Below, in pieces: positions 1-26,685 of a stretch of DNA of 64,000 nt; the stretch's first letter is position 1, and each line of letters begins with the position of its first letter. The notes under the pieces were generated by a model. That model did not search any database. It had not been told where the DNA came from and saw nothing but the letters and a program-made list of their open reading frames with translations. The translations under genes and the position numbers were made by a program. Source of the DNA: Zeus faber (lineage: Eukaryota; Chordata; Actinopteri; Zeiformes; Zeidae); NCBI GenBank assembly GCA_960531495.1, contig OY482846.1, positions 11,732,783 through 11,796,782 of the forward strand. Reading direction: 5' to 3'.

Positions 1-700
1 TTCTGGCAGCTGAATGGAAAACACTAGGGTAGGATTTCCAGTGTTATCTCATAGACAAGGGTGGGAAGGTCAAAGTGGTAGCTGGTTTCTACCACAGTAA
101 ATAGGTCACAGACCGCTTGGGTACAAACCAGGGTGGCTATCCAAGAGTTGTATGCAGATCAGCTTTCTTGCCCACTGTGCTCACCCCCCAACCGCCATTG
201 GTAAACATCTAAAAGCTGACCTCCGATTGGTGCGCTGGAATGACCTGTCATGACGGGTCGTATATGTATGTCCTCTACAGTTTGATTGACAGAAGGAGGA
301 AAAGCAGGTGTCAGTTGCTTCAGTCGTTCTTGGAGAGTTAGTTGAGGAGTAAACTAGATCTAGAACGGTGTCTCCACCAACTACTTTGAACCGGATGGTT
401 CATGGGGGCCTGCAGCCCCAGGACGTTTGATTTGTGGCGTGGCAAAATTTGTAAAATTGTAAACCTCTCTGGGATTAATCCCTTTACACAGCCTCCCCTC
501 TGCCCGTTTGAATGTCTGTAAATTCTACATGTTGTCCGTTCTCCTGAACCTCTTTTATTGTCATCATGTTCTGCTGTGTTAGTTGTCCGCCGACATGGCC
601 TATTTGTTCTGTTCTTATCTTCAGTTAGATTACTGTAACCGCAACTCTACACTGCGCTGACCCACTCCCCCTAAAGCTGCATCTTATTTTATGTCACCAG
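1..700. other. Region upstream of the first lpin1 coding exon
   Basis: No coding sequence is convincing here. A CCAAT-type ATTGG lies near 225 followed by a TGACG element near 251, so a promoter or 5' non-coding exon is possible, but no transcription start can be fixed. A splice acceptor (tcaccag) ends at 700, so 701-712 is 5'UTR of the first coding exon and an upstream non-coding exon must exist, here or beyond the left edge. Confidence 0.4.
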
Positions 701-712
701 ACCCGTCAAACC

Positions 713-13861
<13,149 letters not shown>

Positions 13862-15330
13862 CTGGCAGTCGTCTGTCATTAGTCAAATGCAAACGAAGGT
13901 GCTCAGACTGTCCAGGTGTGTATGGGATGTAGGATGCATATGTGCGTTGACCTAAAACATGGAGCACTTTCAGCGTAAAGCTGTAAATAGTTTTCGAAAT
14001 GAGTGCACTTTCATTACAGCTCAGCATCCTTGGCTTTTTTTGTAATGTAATATGTATATAAGAAATAATGATAATTTATTTGGGCAGCTTATTACATATC
14101 ATGTTGTTTTTTTGTAGCGTAAAATAGTTGCCGGCACAAACCATTCAAATGGATTGTGCTGGCATCAAAGAACTCGCGGAATTTATTCTTTGCTCTCAGT
14201 CGTTTTTCTATCCGACATTTTATAATGTAGATCATTTTTTGCAGCACTGAATGCAAATGTGCATGCACTTACTTGGGCATAATATCAACATTTTGACATT
14301 TTTATATTTGTTAAATAAACCGGTGCACTTGGTCTCACAGTTATAACGCTATATTATCTAGCGAATTAAATTCCTGTATTCTACAAAGCACTGTGCACGT
14401 GAAAAGTATGTTTGTGTCACCATATATTTTTCTGTGTGACACAGACAAATGGTTAATAATCTTATTTATGATGAAAAGCCTTAACTTATTCAAAAACTAA
14501 AGGCAAAGTAAACTTCTAGGACAAATGTAGAAACAGTATACATCTTACAAAGGAAATAAAGCACAAAGTTTGTACGAGTAATCAAAAGAGTGAAGCTTTC
14601 CATATATTATTCATACTGTGTTTTATACTTCCTTTAAAAACACACATAATGAATGTTTATTCTCCATGAATGACCTTATTCTCCCGACAATCATAACCCT
14701 TCCTCCATTCAAAACGCTCTGAAAATGTTTGTCATAATGTGTAACAAACCTGAGCCCAATACCGTGTTATGTGAATCTCATTTTTGTTGTTTTACATCCA
14801 TGGAGTGTCTATTTCTGTTTTAAACAGTAGGTTCTCTTTTTCGTTCAACGCATGGGTCGGCTTCACAGCAAACATGTCGGATAAAGTTATTACAAGCTCA
14901 AAGCAAAGGAATGTTCTCGTGCACTCTCACAAGAATGGGTTTAAGAGGATTGAGGATATTTGGAAGAGGATTTTTGTTTCTCGCAATTGTATGTAGCACG
15001 TTAAAAAGAGTAATTTCCTCAGTAATTACTGAGGAAGCACTGTCATTGTGAATGAATTGCTCATCTTTACATACCACTGAATGTAACGTGTCATCACATA
15101 ATCTTTTTTGTACTTGTTGAATATTAGAGGGAGTGTAGATAATGCTTTAACAATGCTGTAATTCTTTCTATGAAAGAGGTTGGATAGCGTAACGATTTGG
15201 CCTTAGTAGTTCAAGAACCGACGGATTATTGTTCATTATGTTATTTTACGCAACACCTTTTTGTTTTTGACCTATTCACTGTTAATTTGGTGTCAATCAC
15301 AATCAATAAAAAAATATTTTGAATGATCCC
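13862..15330 (+). other. lpin1 3' untranslated region
   Basis: AT-rich and without coding potential; follows the TGA at 13859-13861. AATAAA hexamers at 14314-14319 and 15305-15310 are candidate proximal and distal poly(A) signals. A 22-bp perfect palindrome lies at 15015-15036. Confidence 0.7.
15305..15310 (+). promoter_or_regulatory. lpin1: Candidate distal poly(A) signal of lpin1
   Basis: AATAAA followed by AT-rich and then GT-rich sequence, about 1.45 kb after the stop codon. An earlier AATAAA at 14314 could give a shorter transcript. Confidence 0.5.
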
Positions 15331-15524
15331 AGTTGTGTTTTCTACTGCAAGGACCATTTTTTTTGCGTGTGTCTCAGAAACGGAAAGAAACGTCTCTCTA
15401 TGGTCTCAGCTTATTCATAAGTACAAAGGCCTTCTACTTGCTCACACAGTGCAACACAGCTTTTTGTTTAATTTTTTATAGAACATCAGGGTCGCCACAT
15501 GTGGGACAACGAGGGAGGGAAAGG

Positions 15525-15660
15525 CACGGTTATTTGTACAGCACATTTCATACACAAGGGCCATTCGAATTGCTTTACGTAATGCATCGAATACACGATA
15601 GAAAAGGAAAGAAGGACAAAAGCATAGAAACCCATGCCAGGTAAAGATATTCAAGTGCGA
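15525..15660 (-). mobile_element. 3' tail fragment of an L2-type LINE
   Basis: Plus strand reads TTATTTGTACAGCACATTTCATACACAAGG then ATTGCTTTACG. This is the reverse complement of the usual fish L2 3' end (TATGAAATGTGCTATATAAATAAA). A related copy sits at 37120-37290. It lies just upstream of the first gnpat exon. Confidence 0.65.
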
Positions 15661-15805
15661 TGTCGTACATGCAGCTGCTGCCGCTGCTGCAGTGTCCCGC
15701 ACCCAAGAGGCATCGCAGGGGCCCCGGCACAGCGCTGGGTCCCCGCACAGAGCAGCAGGAGGAGGTTCTGCAATGCAGCCTCTCCATTGGCCTGCAGGGT
15801 GCAGA

Positions 15806-15850
15806 GAGAGAGCGAAAGAGAAAGAGAGAGAACGAGAGAGAGAGAGAGAG
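15806..15850. repeat. (GA)n purine tract at the gnpat 5' end
   Basis: GA-rich tract ending about 20 bases before the proposed gnpat ATG at 15871, in a GC-richer stretch (15655-15890) that may be promoter or 5'UTR. Confidence 0.7.
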
Positions 15851-15870
15851 TGAGGCACCTGCTGGACACC

Positions 15871-16352
15871 ATGCCGGCCCCGGTAAGAGACTGTGCTATT
15901 TTTTTACTTCTTCAACCGACCGTTGCTTTCTAATCGCTGTTTTCGGTTCCCTCCGAATCGATGAGTCGACGCTCCATCGCTGCGAACGGGGTCGGATCCA
16001 GCGTCGACGTTGAAGTCCGAAACGACGACCACGACCTGTGTTTTTTTTTTTTTTTTTTTTACACCCTCGCACCAGGCCAGGGATCCCCCACGAAACGTCT
16101 TTGATGAAGTTTGAGACTTTTTTTGTCATTGTTCTTGGTCCGTATCCAGGGTGCGAAGAGCAAAGGCCCTATTTACTGTAACGTCCCGGGGGAGTCGCTC
16201 CCAGCGGGACAGCGCTGGAGGTCAGTGAGTTCCCAAAGTTCTCTGAGTACTGTACCTCCTCCAACTTCTACCCCTTCACTGGCATTGGGAGAAAATTTTA
16301 ATAAAATTGCATAAATCATGTACTGTATGTACGTTTTAAAACATTACATATA

Positions 16353-16418
<66 letters not shown>

Positions 16419-16517
16419 GGAGTACCACATGCAGTACCCCAAAGTATCACTAGTGCCCCATTTGAGAAACACTGGATTAGAAAAACGGTACCAAAAAGAC
16501 CCAAATGAATGCTTATG

Positions 16518-16558
<41 letters not shown>

Positions 16559-16640
16559 GATAATAATAATGATAATAATAATAATAATAATAATGATAAT
16601 AATAATAATTTAACATAATAATACTAACAATAATAGTAGA

Positions 16641-16692
<52 letters not shown>

Positions 16693-19600
16693 GTATAAAT
16701 AAATAAATATAAAGACTCTATGAAAAGTATAGGAAAGAATGATCTGATCTAAGAACTGAATACAATACTTCCTATTCTATTCAATATTCTTCTTTGCCGG
16801 GTCAACTTGCGCCGAACAAATAATGAAGGTCAAAGTCTACGTTCAAAAAAGAATCGAATGCACAGCATAACACAGGGTCATTCTGAACAGTGAAACAGCT
16901 ACGTAGAAAGCATTAGAAAGAAGATATTATTAGTTGGAGATGAGACAGAGGGTGGTGGTGTCGTCTGCAAACTTAAGGATGACGTTGGAGCTGAGCGTGG
17001 CTGAGTACGTAGCCCCGAGGGGCAGTGCAGAGAAGGTGAGGTGACCGAGTTGCAAAGGGAGGTGTTAAGACCCAGGATCCTGAGCTTGGGAACGCGCTTA
17101 GCGGGCAACCTGTAATCTACAAACAGCAATCCTCATGTATACACATACACCATTATCCACAGTTAGTGTTAGGGTGCACTGTCAGAGCAATGGCGTCGTC
17201 TGTAGATCTATTGGGGCGGTATATGAATGGAAGGGCGGCCAATGTGTCAGGAAGGGTGGAGCAGATGTGGAGTCTGACTAGCCCCTGGAAGCACTTCATG
17301 ACGATGGAGGTCAGTGCTACAGAGCGGTAGTCACTCAGGCAGGTGATGGAATGTTTCTTTGGTGCGGGGACAACGGTGATCTGTTTGAAGAAGGTGGGGA
17401 CTGTAGACTGCTTCAGGAAGAGGTTGAATATAGAGGTGAATACCTCCGCTGGGTGGTCGGCGTAGGCCCTCAGGACACGGCCTGGAATACCATCTGGCCC
17501 TGGTGGCTACCGAGGATTTACTCTTTTAAAAGCTGTCCTCACATCAGCCGTAGATAGGGACAGAATGCAGTCATCCTGGTCCTCAGCTGGTCTTCCAGTA
17601 GGAATGGTGTTGCTCGCCCCAAATTGAGCGTAGAAGGTGTTGAGCTTATCAGGGAGAGAGGCAGCAGACATCACTACCATTTCTCCCTTTACAGTCTGTT
17701 ATGGATCGCAGTCCCCACCCCATGGGTCTGGGGTAAGAGCTGTGGTAGTTAGGCTCCAACTTATCCCTGTAGTCTCTTTCTGTATCTCCCGTAGATGGCT
17801 TTCCGTAGGTCATATCTGGACTTCCTCAAGGCCTTCAGGTCCCTGGAGCTACGGTATAGGCAGAGGAACGTGTTCTGAGCTTAGCACGGATATTGCAATA
17901 AACCCTAGGCTTTTGCTTGGGGAAAGTCCTAACATTGACTTTCGGGATGACATCGATGCACTTTGAGATGTAGGCTGAAACAGAGTCTGTGTATTCATTA
18001 ATGTCCCCATCAGCTGCAACACAGAACATCTGCCAGTCTGTAGTTTCAAAACAGTATTCAATAGACCCGGGTATAATCGGCTCCACCTCCGATCGGCTCT
18101 GATGTGAACAGGACATCCGGGTTGAGTTTAGTCGTTTTGGGTGCATTTTACAGTTTCCCCGGGTTCTCTGAAATGCAGCACAATTTTCCCGCTTTACTTG
18201 AATGCGGCATGGGCTCCCCCCAGTCTTTCGTCTCCCGGTTGCTAATCTCACGGAGAAACCACTACGCGGTCTACACAGCGCAACCCTCCTGTCTTTAAAA
18301 CAACCGTCCATGCTTGCTTGTAAACCAGAGCATCTCTTTGTTAGAACTCACTGTGCTGTCTGTGGAAATAGAGCTGCACTCTCAGTGACGGGTGGCCGTT
18401 TGATGCCGTGCAGGGTACAATATTTATTTGTTGAGTTTTTACTTGAAAAACATTTTCAGTAAGTTACTTTTCTTTGAAATAAGAAAAACATTGTGGTATT
18501 GCTATGCATAATTACCATTGCACAGCTGTTATTTTACCGACGCCTCGCTGGATTTTAATCTTAAATCTTAAATTTTGGATCTTAAACGACACCTCAACTG
18601 CGTTCGTAGCTTATGCCAAAGTATGTGTTCCAGATAGTTTTAGCTGGGTTGGACATATTTCGGCATCAGATGTACTGTGTCTGTGCCTGTGTCTGTGTTA
18701 AAATGGCTCAAAATTTGAATGGTTTTTCGCTAATATCTGCTTTGATGTGGATCGATATGTATGACACCTCAACCACAAAGTCTTTGTGACAGGTTCAAAC
18801 AAGACGGAAACCATATTTGTGTGTTCTTCTGAAGTTGGTCTTCCAGATAGTCCAGATAGTCCTGGGGGCTGGACCCCTAATAAAATTGAATAAATAAAAA
18901 CAAACCATCTCATACATGCTATGTAAACATGCCCCTCACTTCCAGGATATGGACTCATGCAGACCAGATCTGGAAGATGAAGACGGGGATGAAGATGAGG
19001 AGTTTGTGGACATTTTGCAGGAGCGGAGGGAGAGCAGTGACCTAAGCCACGCGCTCAGGGCCTTCAACCCAGTGCCTTACAGGGGATCCACGGCCTGCTC
19101 CACCCGAGACCTCAACACCGCCGTGCTGGAGTCCCACTACCTCCGCTACATAGCCAAGGAGGTGGGACGATGTGGTGGTTCTTTTTTGTTTATACTGTAT
19201 ACTGCTATCACAAAATCAGTAGCCCACACGCCGGCCCTTTGTTTGTTCCCTTCCCCTCCTAGATCGCCATGGAAACCGGGGCATCGGTGGACGAGGTGAA
19301 GGAGGAGGCTCGCGGGATCCTGAACGAAATGTCCCACAACCTGCAGCTGGGCTTCATCCGGCTGATGGGCTTCATGCTGAGCAAGGTGTTCAAGAGGCTG
19401 TTCCAGAACATCTACGTCAACCTGGAAGGGCTCAACAGGGTCAGGATCCATACTTTATACCTTTATTATGACTAGTTGTGCAAGGAATTGACAGTGTGGT
19501 TTATTATAGTGTAAACAATGTACATTGAACCATTGAATGGACTATGATCCATTGTGTAGAGAGCATTCATAAAAGAAGAACTTTATTGGAGGTTCTTCAG

Positions 19601-19976
19601 TGATATATTTTCTGAGCAACTGTCCAATGTGTACTTAAATTATATTTATATTAATATTATTTTGCCCTGATTATATATTTATTTGTCCCCTCCAGCTCAA
19701 ACAAGCTTTTCAGGAATTCCCTGTAATTCTGATGCCCAATCACAGGAGTTATGTTGACTTCCTGGTCATCTCCTTCATCCTTTTCACCTACGACCTGCCC
19801 ATTCCAGTCATCGCTGCAGGAGTTCGCAAGTATCTATTACAATTGAAGCGCCAATTAACCACTTTACTGATGTATTATAGGATATAGTATTTATAATAAG
19901 TCTTATCTTATTTGAACTTATCTCATAGCAAATAGAGATCACAGCAGCATTTCCATCTATTGGGGTGCTGACAACC

Positions 19977-20013
<37 letters not shown>

Positions 20014-23000
20014 CATCCATCCATCCATCCATCCATCCATCCATCCATCCATCCATCCATCCATCCATCCATCCATCTATATATCTATCTATCTCCCTTC
20101 ATTTTTTCCTTCCTCCAGCTCTGGCTGGCATGAAGATGATCGGTGAAATCCTCCGCCGTTCCGGTGCGTTCTTTATTCGCCGTGCCATCGGCTCAGACAA
20201 GCTGTACTGGGCGGTGCTGTCGGAGTACGTCAAGACCATCATCAGGGTACGACCTGACGGCCTGTAATTTACTGCCTATACGACTGAGGAAAGAATGAAC
20301 AAAGTCAGTAAAGTTCGTACGGTACTTACGTAGTTTTATTACAACCGGTACAACAATGGCGCACTCTGGTCTGCTACCAAGGTATGAGCGATGAGACAGG
20401 GTTCTGTCTCCTCTTAAAGCCCCTCTCCTCCCCCAGTGGAAAAGTACTGGAAGGGCAGCACACAGAGTCAAGTTGAAAAGTACTGGAAGGACGGCACATA
20501 GAATGAAGTGAAAATGTACAGAGTTGTACAATATGGAAACTGAAAGTTACTGAGTTATGGACTATGAGAGGGGGGGGGGGGATGCACAGAGAGGGGTAGA
20601 TAGAGAAGGAGAGGGAGGGGGAGAGAGGGGGAGAAGTTTGACCGAAGCTCGTAAAATAGACTTCAGACCTCAGCAAAAAATAACCATTTTATACAGTGGT
20701 TTCTTTGGCATAAAAAAAAAAATGCTCTTTGCTTATTTTGATAAAACTATTAAAGTTATTTTTTATATATTTCATCTCTATAGCACCTAGACCCCAAACC
20801 CTGGGTTTGACGTATTCACAACTAAAACTACTATTGTCTGATTATTTATATTAAACATACTTTGTGTAGACAGGATTTGCTCCAGTGGAGTTTTATGTCG
20901 AGGGCCTGAGAAGTCGCACCCTGAAGTCCCTGACACCCAAGTTAGGTGAGTGGAGACATATTTTTGCTTGGATGCAGATGAGTCTTGTGTTTGTCTTCAT
21001 TCATGTGCAGTGTATACACACATGTATACACACACATTATCTTTACATCTTTACATTATATTGCGAAATTGCACTTCCATCACCCACCTGGATGCAGGTT
21101 ATTTTTCAGTGTTATTGTACTTTAATTAATATTGTGACTATCCATTTTTTTAACCATTTTATCATATTTTTACATTTATTGTTGGGTATTTTGAAAATGT
21201 GTATTTTTTGTAAATTACATAGTGCTTTTCATACTGTTTTATCACCTATTCTAAACCTTTTATTCTACTTACATTGCTAAATATGCTGACGCTTGCTGCA
21301 CTCTTATGCACATGACCAATAAACTACTTAAACTTGTTTCAATTGCTGTTTTACACCAAAATTAGCAGGTATACCCGGATTTTTTAAACGCCGTTTAAAT
21401 GCCGTTTTTTGTTTATTTATTTTTTCTGGTGCGTCGACGTCACCAACATGCCGGAAAAGAGGCGTTTCATGTTTCCAGTGTGATTGTGAAAAAACAGTAG
21501 AGGAGACAGCAACTTAAACAAACAACGACATCAAAAAAAAATGGCTCATCACCCAGGGAGACTCGGTTCCCTTCGTTCCTACAAAAGAGCTGTTCAAAAG
21601 AATTGGATCGTTTGCAGCCACCTGAATTGCAGAAGGACCGAAGCGGGGACGCTCCTCTGGTTCAGACCGGCTTGGGGCGGTGCTGGAGTTGCTTGGAGTC
21701 TGGTGGGGTGCGTGGGGCTCTCCACTGTGCTCCCTACGGATTCTTCATCGGTTATGAAATGATGACGATGAATGACATTTCTGTCTATTGACGCGTCAAC
21801 TTCCAGAACTTGAACACACATCACATCGCACCGATGAAGGGCCAAAGTAGTGTTTACATCACAGCTGATAAAAACCTGTGTCTATTGCAGGGTCATTTGA
21901 CCTTGGAATGAAACCTGGGTGTAACGTTTCCCACTAATGAAAAATGCCGGTTTTTAGTGGGTGTTACCGGGTTTTTGGCGCAGTGGGAAAGGGGTTTAAG
22001 ATGCATGTGTGTTTGTTGTTTCCCAACCTATATATTTATATATTTTTCGCAGGAATGATGCAAATGGTGCTGGAGCCCTTCTTTAAGGGCGAGGTGTATG
22101 ACATCACGCTGGTGCCGATCAGCATCAGCTACGACCGCGTGCTGGAGGAGTCTCTGCTGGCCCACGAGCTGCTGGGGTTCCCCAAGCCCAAGGAGACCAC
22201 CAGGGTACATACAGCCCCACAGTGTCACTAAGCAACAGAAAACAACAACCTTAAGCCTACTGAAATATAGGGCTGAATGATTTGGTAAAATAATCAAATT
22301 GCGATTTTTTTAGACCAATATTGCGATTGAGATTTAGTATGCAATTTTTTAAAAGTCCCTTATTTTCTGTATTATTCATTAAAAACAACAACAACAAGCA
22401 ACAACACAACACAAACAATAAAACATTCTATAGTATGACCAACACAACACTGGATACAGTCAACATGTAAACGGCTCTTTCCTGGAGGCCAGGCCACCGT
22501 GTTATGATGAAATGAGATTAAATGATATGACTAACATATCTTAATTCAACTTCTGAATTATAAAAAAAAAAAAAAACCTTCAATCACAGCCTAATATCGA
22601 CTCATTGATTTAACTTCAAGTCTTGTAATTGTTTAAATATGAAAATTAACATTCTAAAAATATGCAGCGTTTCAGCACAAATGTGTCCCACCACAGCACA
22701 AGCCGCCATCTCGTGCATTTCTAAAATCGCCAGGAACAGCCAAATAAGTTGAAAAAACCTTTGTTGAAGGAAAATTAGATTTTTCCAGATTCGTGTTTCT
22801 TTGTGTTTTTTTATTTCTCAACGTATTTTCAAAACCGGGTTTGATTTATAAATAGTAGAAAAATGTGAACTCAAATACTGTGACGTCAAATATTCCCGTT
22901 AGATTACATGGGGAAACACAGTTCACTTACCGAGACGCTGAACAGAGCTAAACAACGCAGATTGATTATTTCCTTTGAAGTGACCGTCCAGGTGAAGATC

Positions 23001-26000
23001 ATTCATCCATATTCCATGTGATGTGAAGTCACAATGTGAAACCGTATTGAGAGAGTTCAACCTTAAAATCGTATGTGTTTTATACACACACGGAGACGTT
23101 GTTGTGGAGGGGGCGTGTCACTGATGTCACCGTCACTTCCGTAAACAAGACGAGGATCCGGTTTCACTTGTCAAAACTTTTATTTCCCTGTGTTGTTATT
23201 GATTACGAGAAGCAAGTGGAGGACGATCTAAATCATATTTCGGACCTTAATCTGACCAGTGCGATAGATCCAGTCAGTTTAAGCAGCGCCCACTGGACTT
23301 CATTTTCCGTGATGTAGTCAGTTCTCCGACAGCGACGCTGAATCTGATATTACTCCGGACTTGGAGAACATTTCAAACAGCGGATTTCAACCATTTACCA
23401 TTTAGCATTAACCATTCAACCTGAATGTGACGATGAAACGGAATATTTTCAAGAACCACCCGAGGAGACCGACGATACACGTGTCACAACGGAAGAAGTT
23501 GATGACTTGATGAAGTCCGTTAAGGTTGGTGATTTAAAATAAAATAAAATAATTCCACTTTTATGAAACATGTATATTCTAACTGTTAAATAAAATCATT
23601 TTTCAAAACAGAAATACTTTCAACGTTCCCTCAAAACACAAGAACAAAGAAGTGATTGGCCCATTCAGCAGTATGTTAATTAGCCTTTGTTTGTCCGCCA
23701 ACCTCATTTGCATTCTGGGAGCTGGCTGAATGAACCTGGTGTGGGTAAAAACTTTGAGGGTGATTATCTCAGAAACACAGTTTGCCACACCCTTGTCATT
23801 AACAAGTCATAGTTAAAAAAATGTTTTCTTGATTTGCACAAGTGACACCTTGTTTGGAAGCTCTGATTCTCCTCTTTGAAATGCTGTGAAAAACAAAAAA
23901 AGTCGAAAACCGCAAAATGACCCTAAAGTCTGCGGTGGGTCATAATGTATTCTTTTTTGTAAAAATGCTGCGCACATACGTCCACATGTATGACATGACA
24001 TGGCATGTCGACCAATAATGAGCTTCATGCTCATTCAAAAAAAAAAAAAAGGCAAAAAAAGAAAGGCGCATTATTCTGGAAGAGGCCTCTGGACTCTACA
24101 GGTGTTCCGAGCTTGGTCAGCAGCGCACACCCCGCACAGCGCACTGTGGCCCAGGCCGGAGCACCGGGTCTCACTGTGGGGCAGCGCAGAGGATTAAAGC
24201 AATCGGGGGGCACGGAGAAAGTGTCCCCGTCACACACGGTTTCGTTCCATACGCGCCAGTTTCGTTCCATTAAGAGACGTAAAATAAAATAAAAACACAC
24301 TGCTCTGGCATCAGCATCGTCGGTACCGCCGGAGAGGGAGACAGGTGCACAAAATGTGCCCCGATAGCTCCCTCTCTGCAAACCCGCCCCCTCCTGGGAA
24401 GGCGTGCTAGGCGGCCGCCAATCTTGCCTAAAGGAAGAGCCAGCCCTGGACAGACTCATTGGTGAGATTGGTGCAAAAACAGTAACTTTTTTCTTTAATC
24501 GCAGGCTTTGGGATTTGAAAATTGCGTTCTGTTACATTACGATGTCGGTTTGAATTCGATTAATCGTTCAGCCCTACTGAAATAGTGTGACAAACTGAAT
24601 AACAAAATATAACAATATGAGAATGTGATCAGTTCCGTGTCCATCTGACGGATTAGGACAGAAGTAGCATTGAAACCCCAAAACGAATTAAATTTTTTTT
24701 ATATTTACTTAGATACATAAATCTTGTTCTCCCTCTCGGTTTTCACCGTCTTATTAGAGCCGCTCAGATCATCCTCTGAATTTCGCTGATGTTTGGTTTG
24801 CTGATGTTTGGTTGCACCCCCCAGGGTCTGCTGAAGGCCAGCAAGGTGCTGCAGGAGGATTACGGCTCCATGCACGTGCACTTTGGCCGTGCTCTGTCAG
24901 TCAGACGGCTGTCTCAGGGATCTATCAACCGCAGCCACTACAACCTCACACCTCGGTACGCCGGTCTATTCACCTCTCTTTGTCCTCACTACATTTAGTC
25001 TCTCACTAAATACCATTTCCTGGTTCCTCCCCCTGGTCCTACTCTCAGAGACCTTCCCCAGAAGCCCAGTGCAGACATGCAGGCCTGCGTGAGTCAGCTT
25101 GCCCACCTTGTGGTCCGGGCCCAGGAGCGGGGGTCCATCCTCGGACCCTGGTCCCTCATGGCCTGCGTGTTGATCCAGAACCCCGTGGATACTCTCACAG
25201 AGCAGGGCGTGGCCTGGGACCAGCTCACCGAAAACACCCTGTGGCTCAGGACGCTGGCACTGGGCTTTGGGGCTCGCCTGAACTGGCCTGGTGAGTTGGG
25301 GAGGGTGGATGGATGGATGGATGGATGGATGGATTTGGGATATTGTGCCTTCCTCTCAGGACCTGAAACTAACTTCTAAAAGTAGTTGCTAAACTGGCAA
25401 CCCTGCATCAGCTGTTGGTTGCTAAGACTACCAAAATGGTTGCTGAATTTTATTTGAATGATCCTGTTTAATGACCTGTGTCACAACGTACGTCGCTTTG
25501 GTTGCTGTGTTGGTCGCTCGGCTGGCTGCTTTGCTGTGTTGGTTCTGGCTATGGTCACTCAAAGTCTGCGGGCGGTGCTTAATGAGTTAATTTGCATTTC
25601 CAAAATATGTTCCCACTTCCCTCCACTCAAAGTTTTGCGACAGTTTAAGTACCAGAAAGCCAGGAGCTCTGGTGAAACCTAGTATGATTTTAATTTATAA
25701 CGCCTGTTTTGTTGACTGGGAATGCTGGGTTGTATTATATTTCCTTATTTTGAACACAGTGTCGTTTTCTAACCCAGAACAAGAAAAACAAATAATGTCT
25801 TTACTTTTATTCTCATCTATTTTTCTACTGAAGTGCGGTTTGAAAGAGATTGTAGATGTATTTTTGTTTTGATTTATTAAGTATCAATAAAAGCTATTAA
25901 TTGTATTGTGTGTTGTATTAAGCTTGTGTGTTTTTAGTTTTTTGTTTTGTTAAATCTCAGTACCACTGCCCAATGCCATAGACACACTACATGACTTTCA

Positions 26001-26649
26001 AAGTCGTCAGATTGCTGTGCTCACCCTCACTGGGGAGGAATCCCCAGTGAGGGTCTCAAAACTACATTTTGTCACGAAAACAGACGGGAGGATTGAAATA
26101 AGAAATATATAAAAAACCTAAAGAAGAAAAGTAAAATATATATGTTGTGTGTTTCTGGCTGCTGCTCCGTGCACTGCCGTCTCTTCTCGTGATACTGAGA
26201 TTTACACAAACACAACAAAACAAACAAAAGTACACAAGCTTAATACAGCACACAATACAATTAATAGCTTTTATTTATACTAATCAAATAAAAACAAAAA
26301 TTACATCTACAATCTCTTTCAACATATCGATCAAAAGTTTGTCATGACCGTTTAGTCTGAGCCTTTGTTTTCCCCTGTACAGTCTGTAGGGGGCGTTTGT
26401 ACCATGTACGGCTCTACAAGGCAAAGAAAGGAAAAGCAGGAATCTGCATCTCACGATGGTCCACTAAATACTATTCTGGAAGGTCTGTTTGGGAGATCAG
26501 ACAGATTAGATGAATGTAAGTTGGCACAAGTGCCAAGATTCACTCAGGAGATGTTTAGTGGATTAAAACACTTTAAGCAACTTACCGTCAGAGAACCCCG
26601 ATGACCTGTCTCACTCCAGACGTCTCGTGCACTTGGACACAAAACACAT

Positions 26650-26685
<36 letters not shown>

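Larger units (their letters stand above)
15883..18945. other. gnpat first intron (proposed)
   Basis: About 3 kb. Holds a TA run (16359-16416), TAA-type runs (16518-16556, 16580-16618, 16638-16690), an L2-like LINE fragment (about 16890-18080) and one copy of the unclassified repeat (about 18120-18900). Confidence 0.6.

Noticed and set aside
16111-16314. Possible extra gnpat exon after the acceptor at 16150
   Set aside because: It would break the phase that exon 15871-15882 shares with 18946, and no matching family sequence is known.
20320-20690. Possible solo LTR in gnpat intron 5
   Set aside because: The minus strand has an AATAAAAC and a plausible LTR-like end, but no matching ends or flanking duplication could be found.
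26365-26604. 79-aa plus-strand frame in gnpat intron 9
   Set aside because: Not repeat-like and not recognised, but no splice sites, no conserved motif and a repeat-rich setting; not enough to call a gene.
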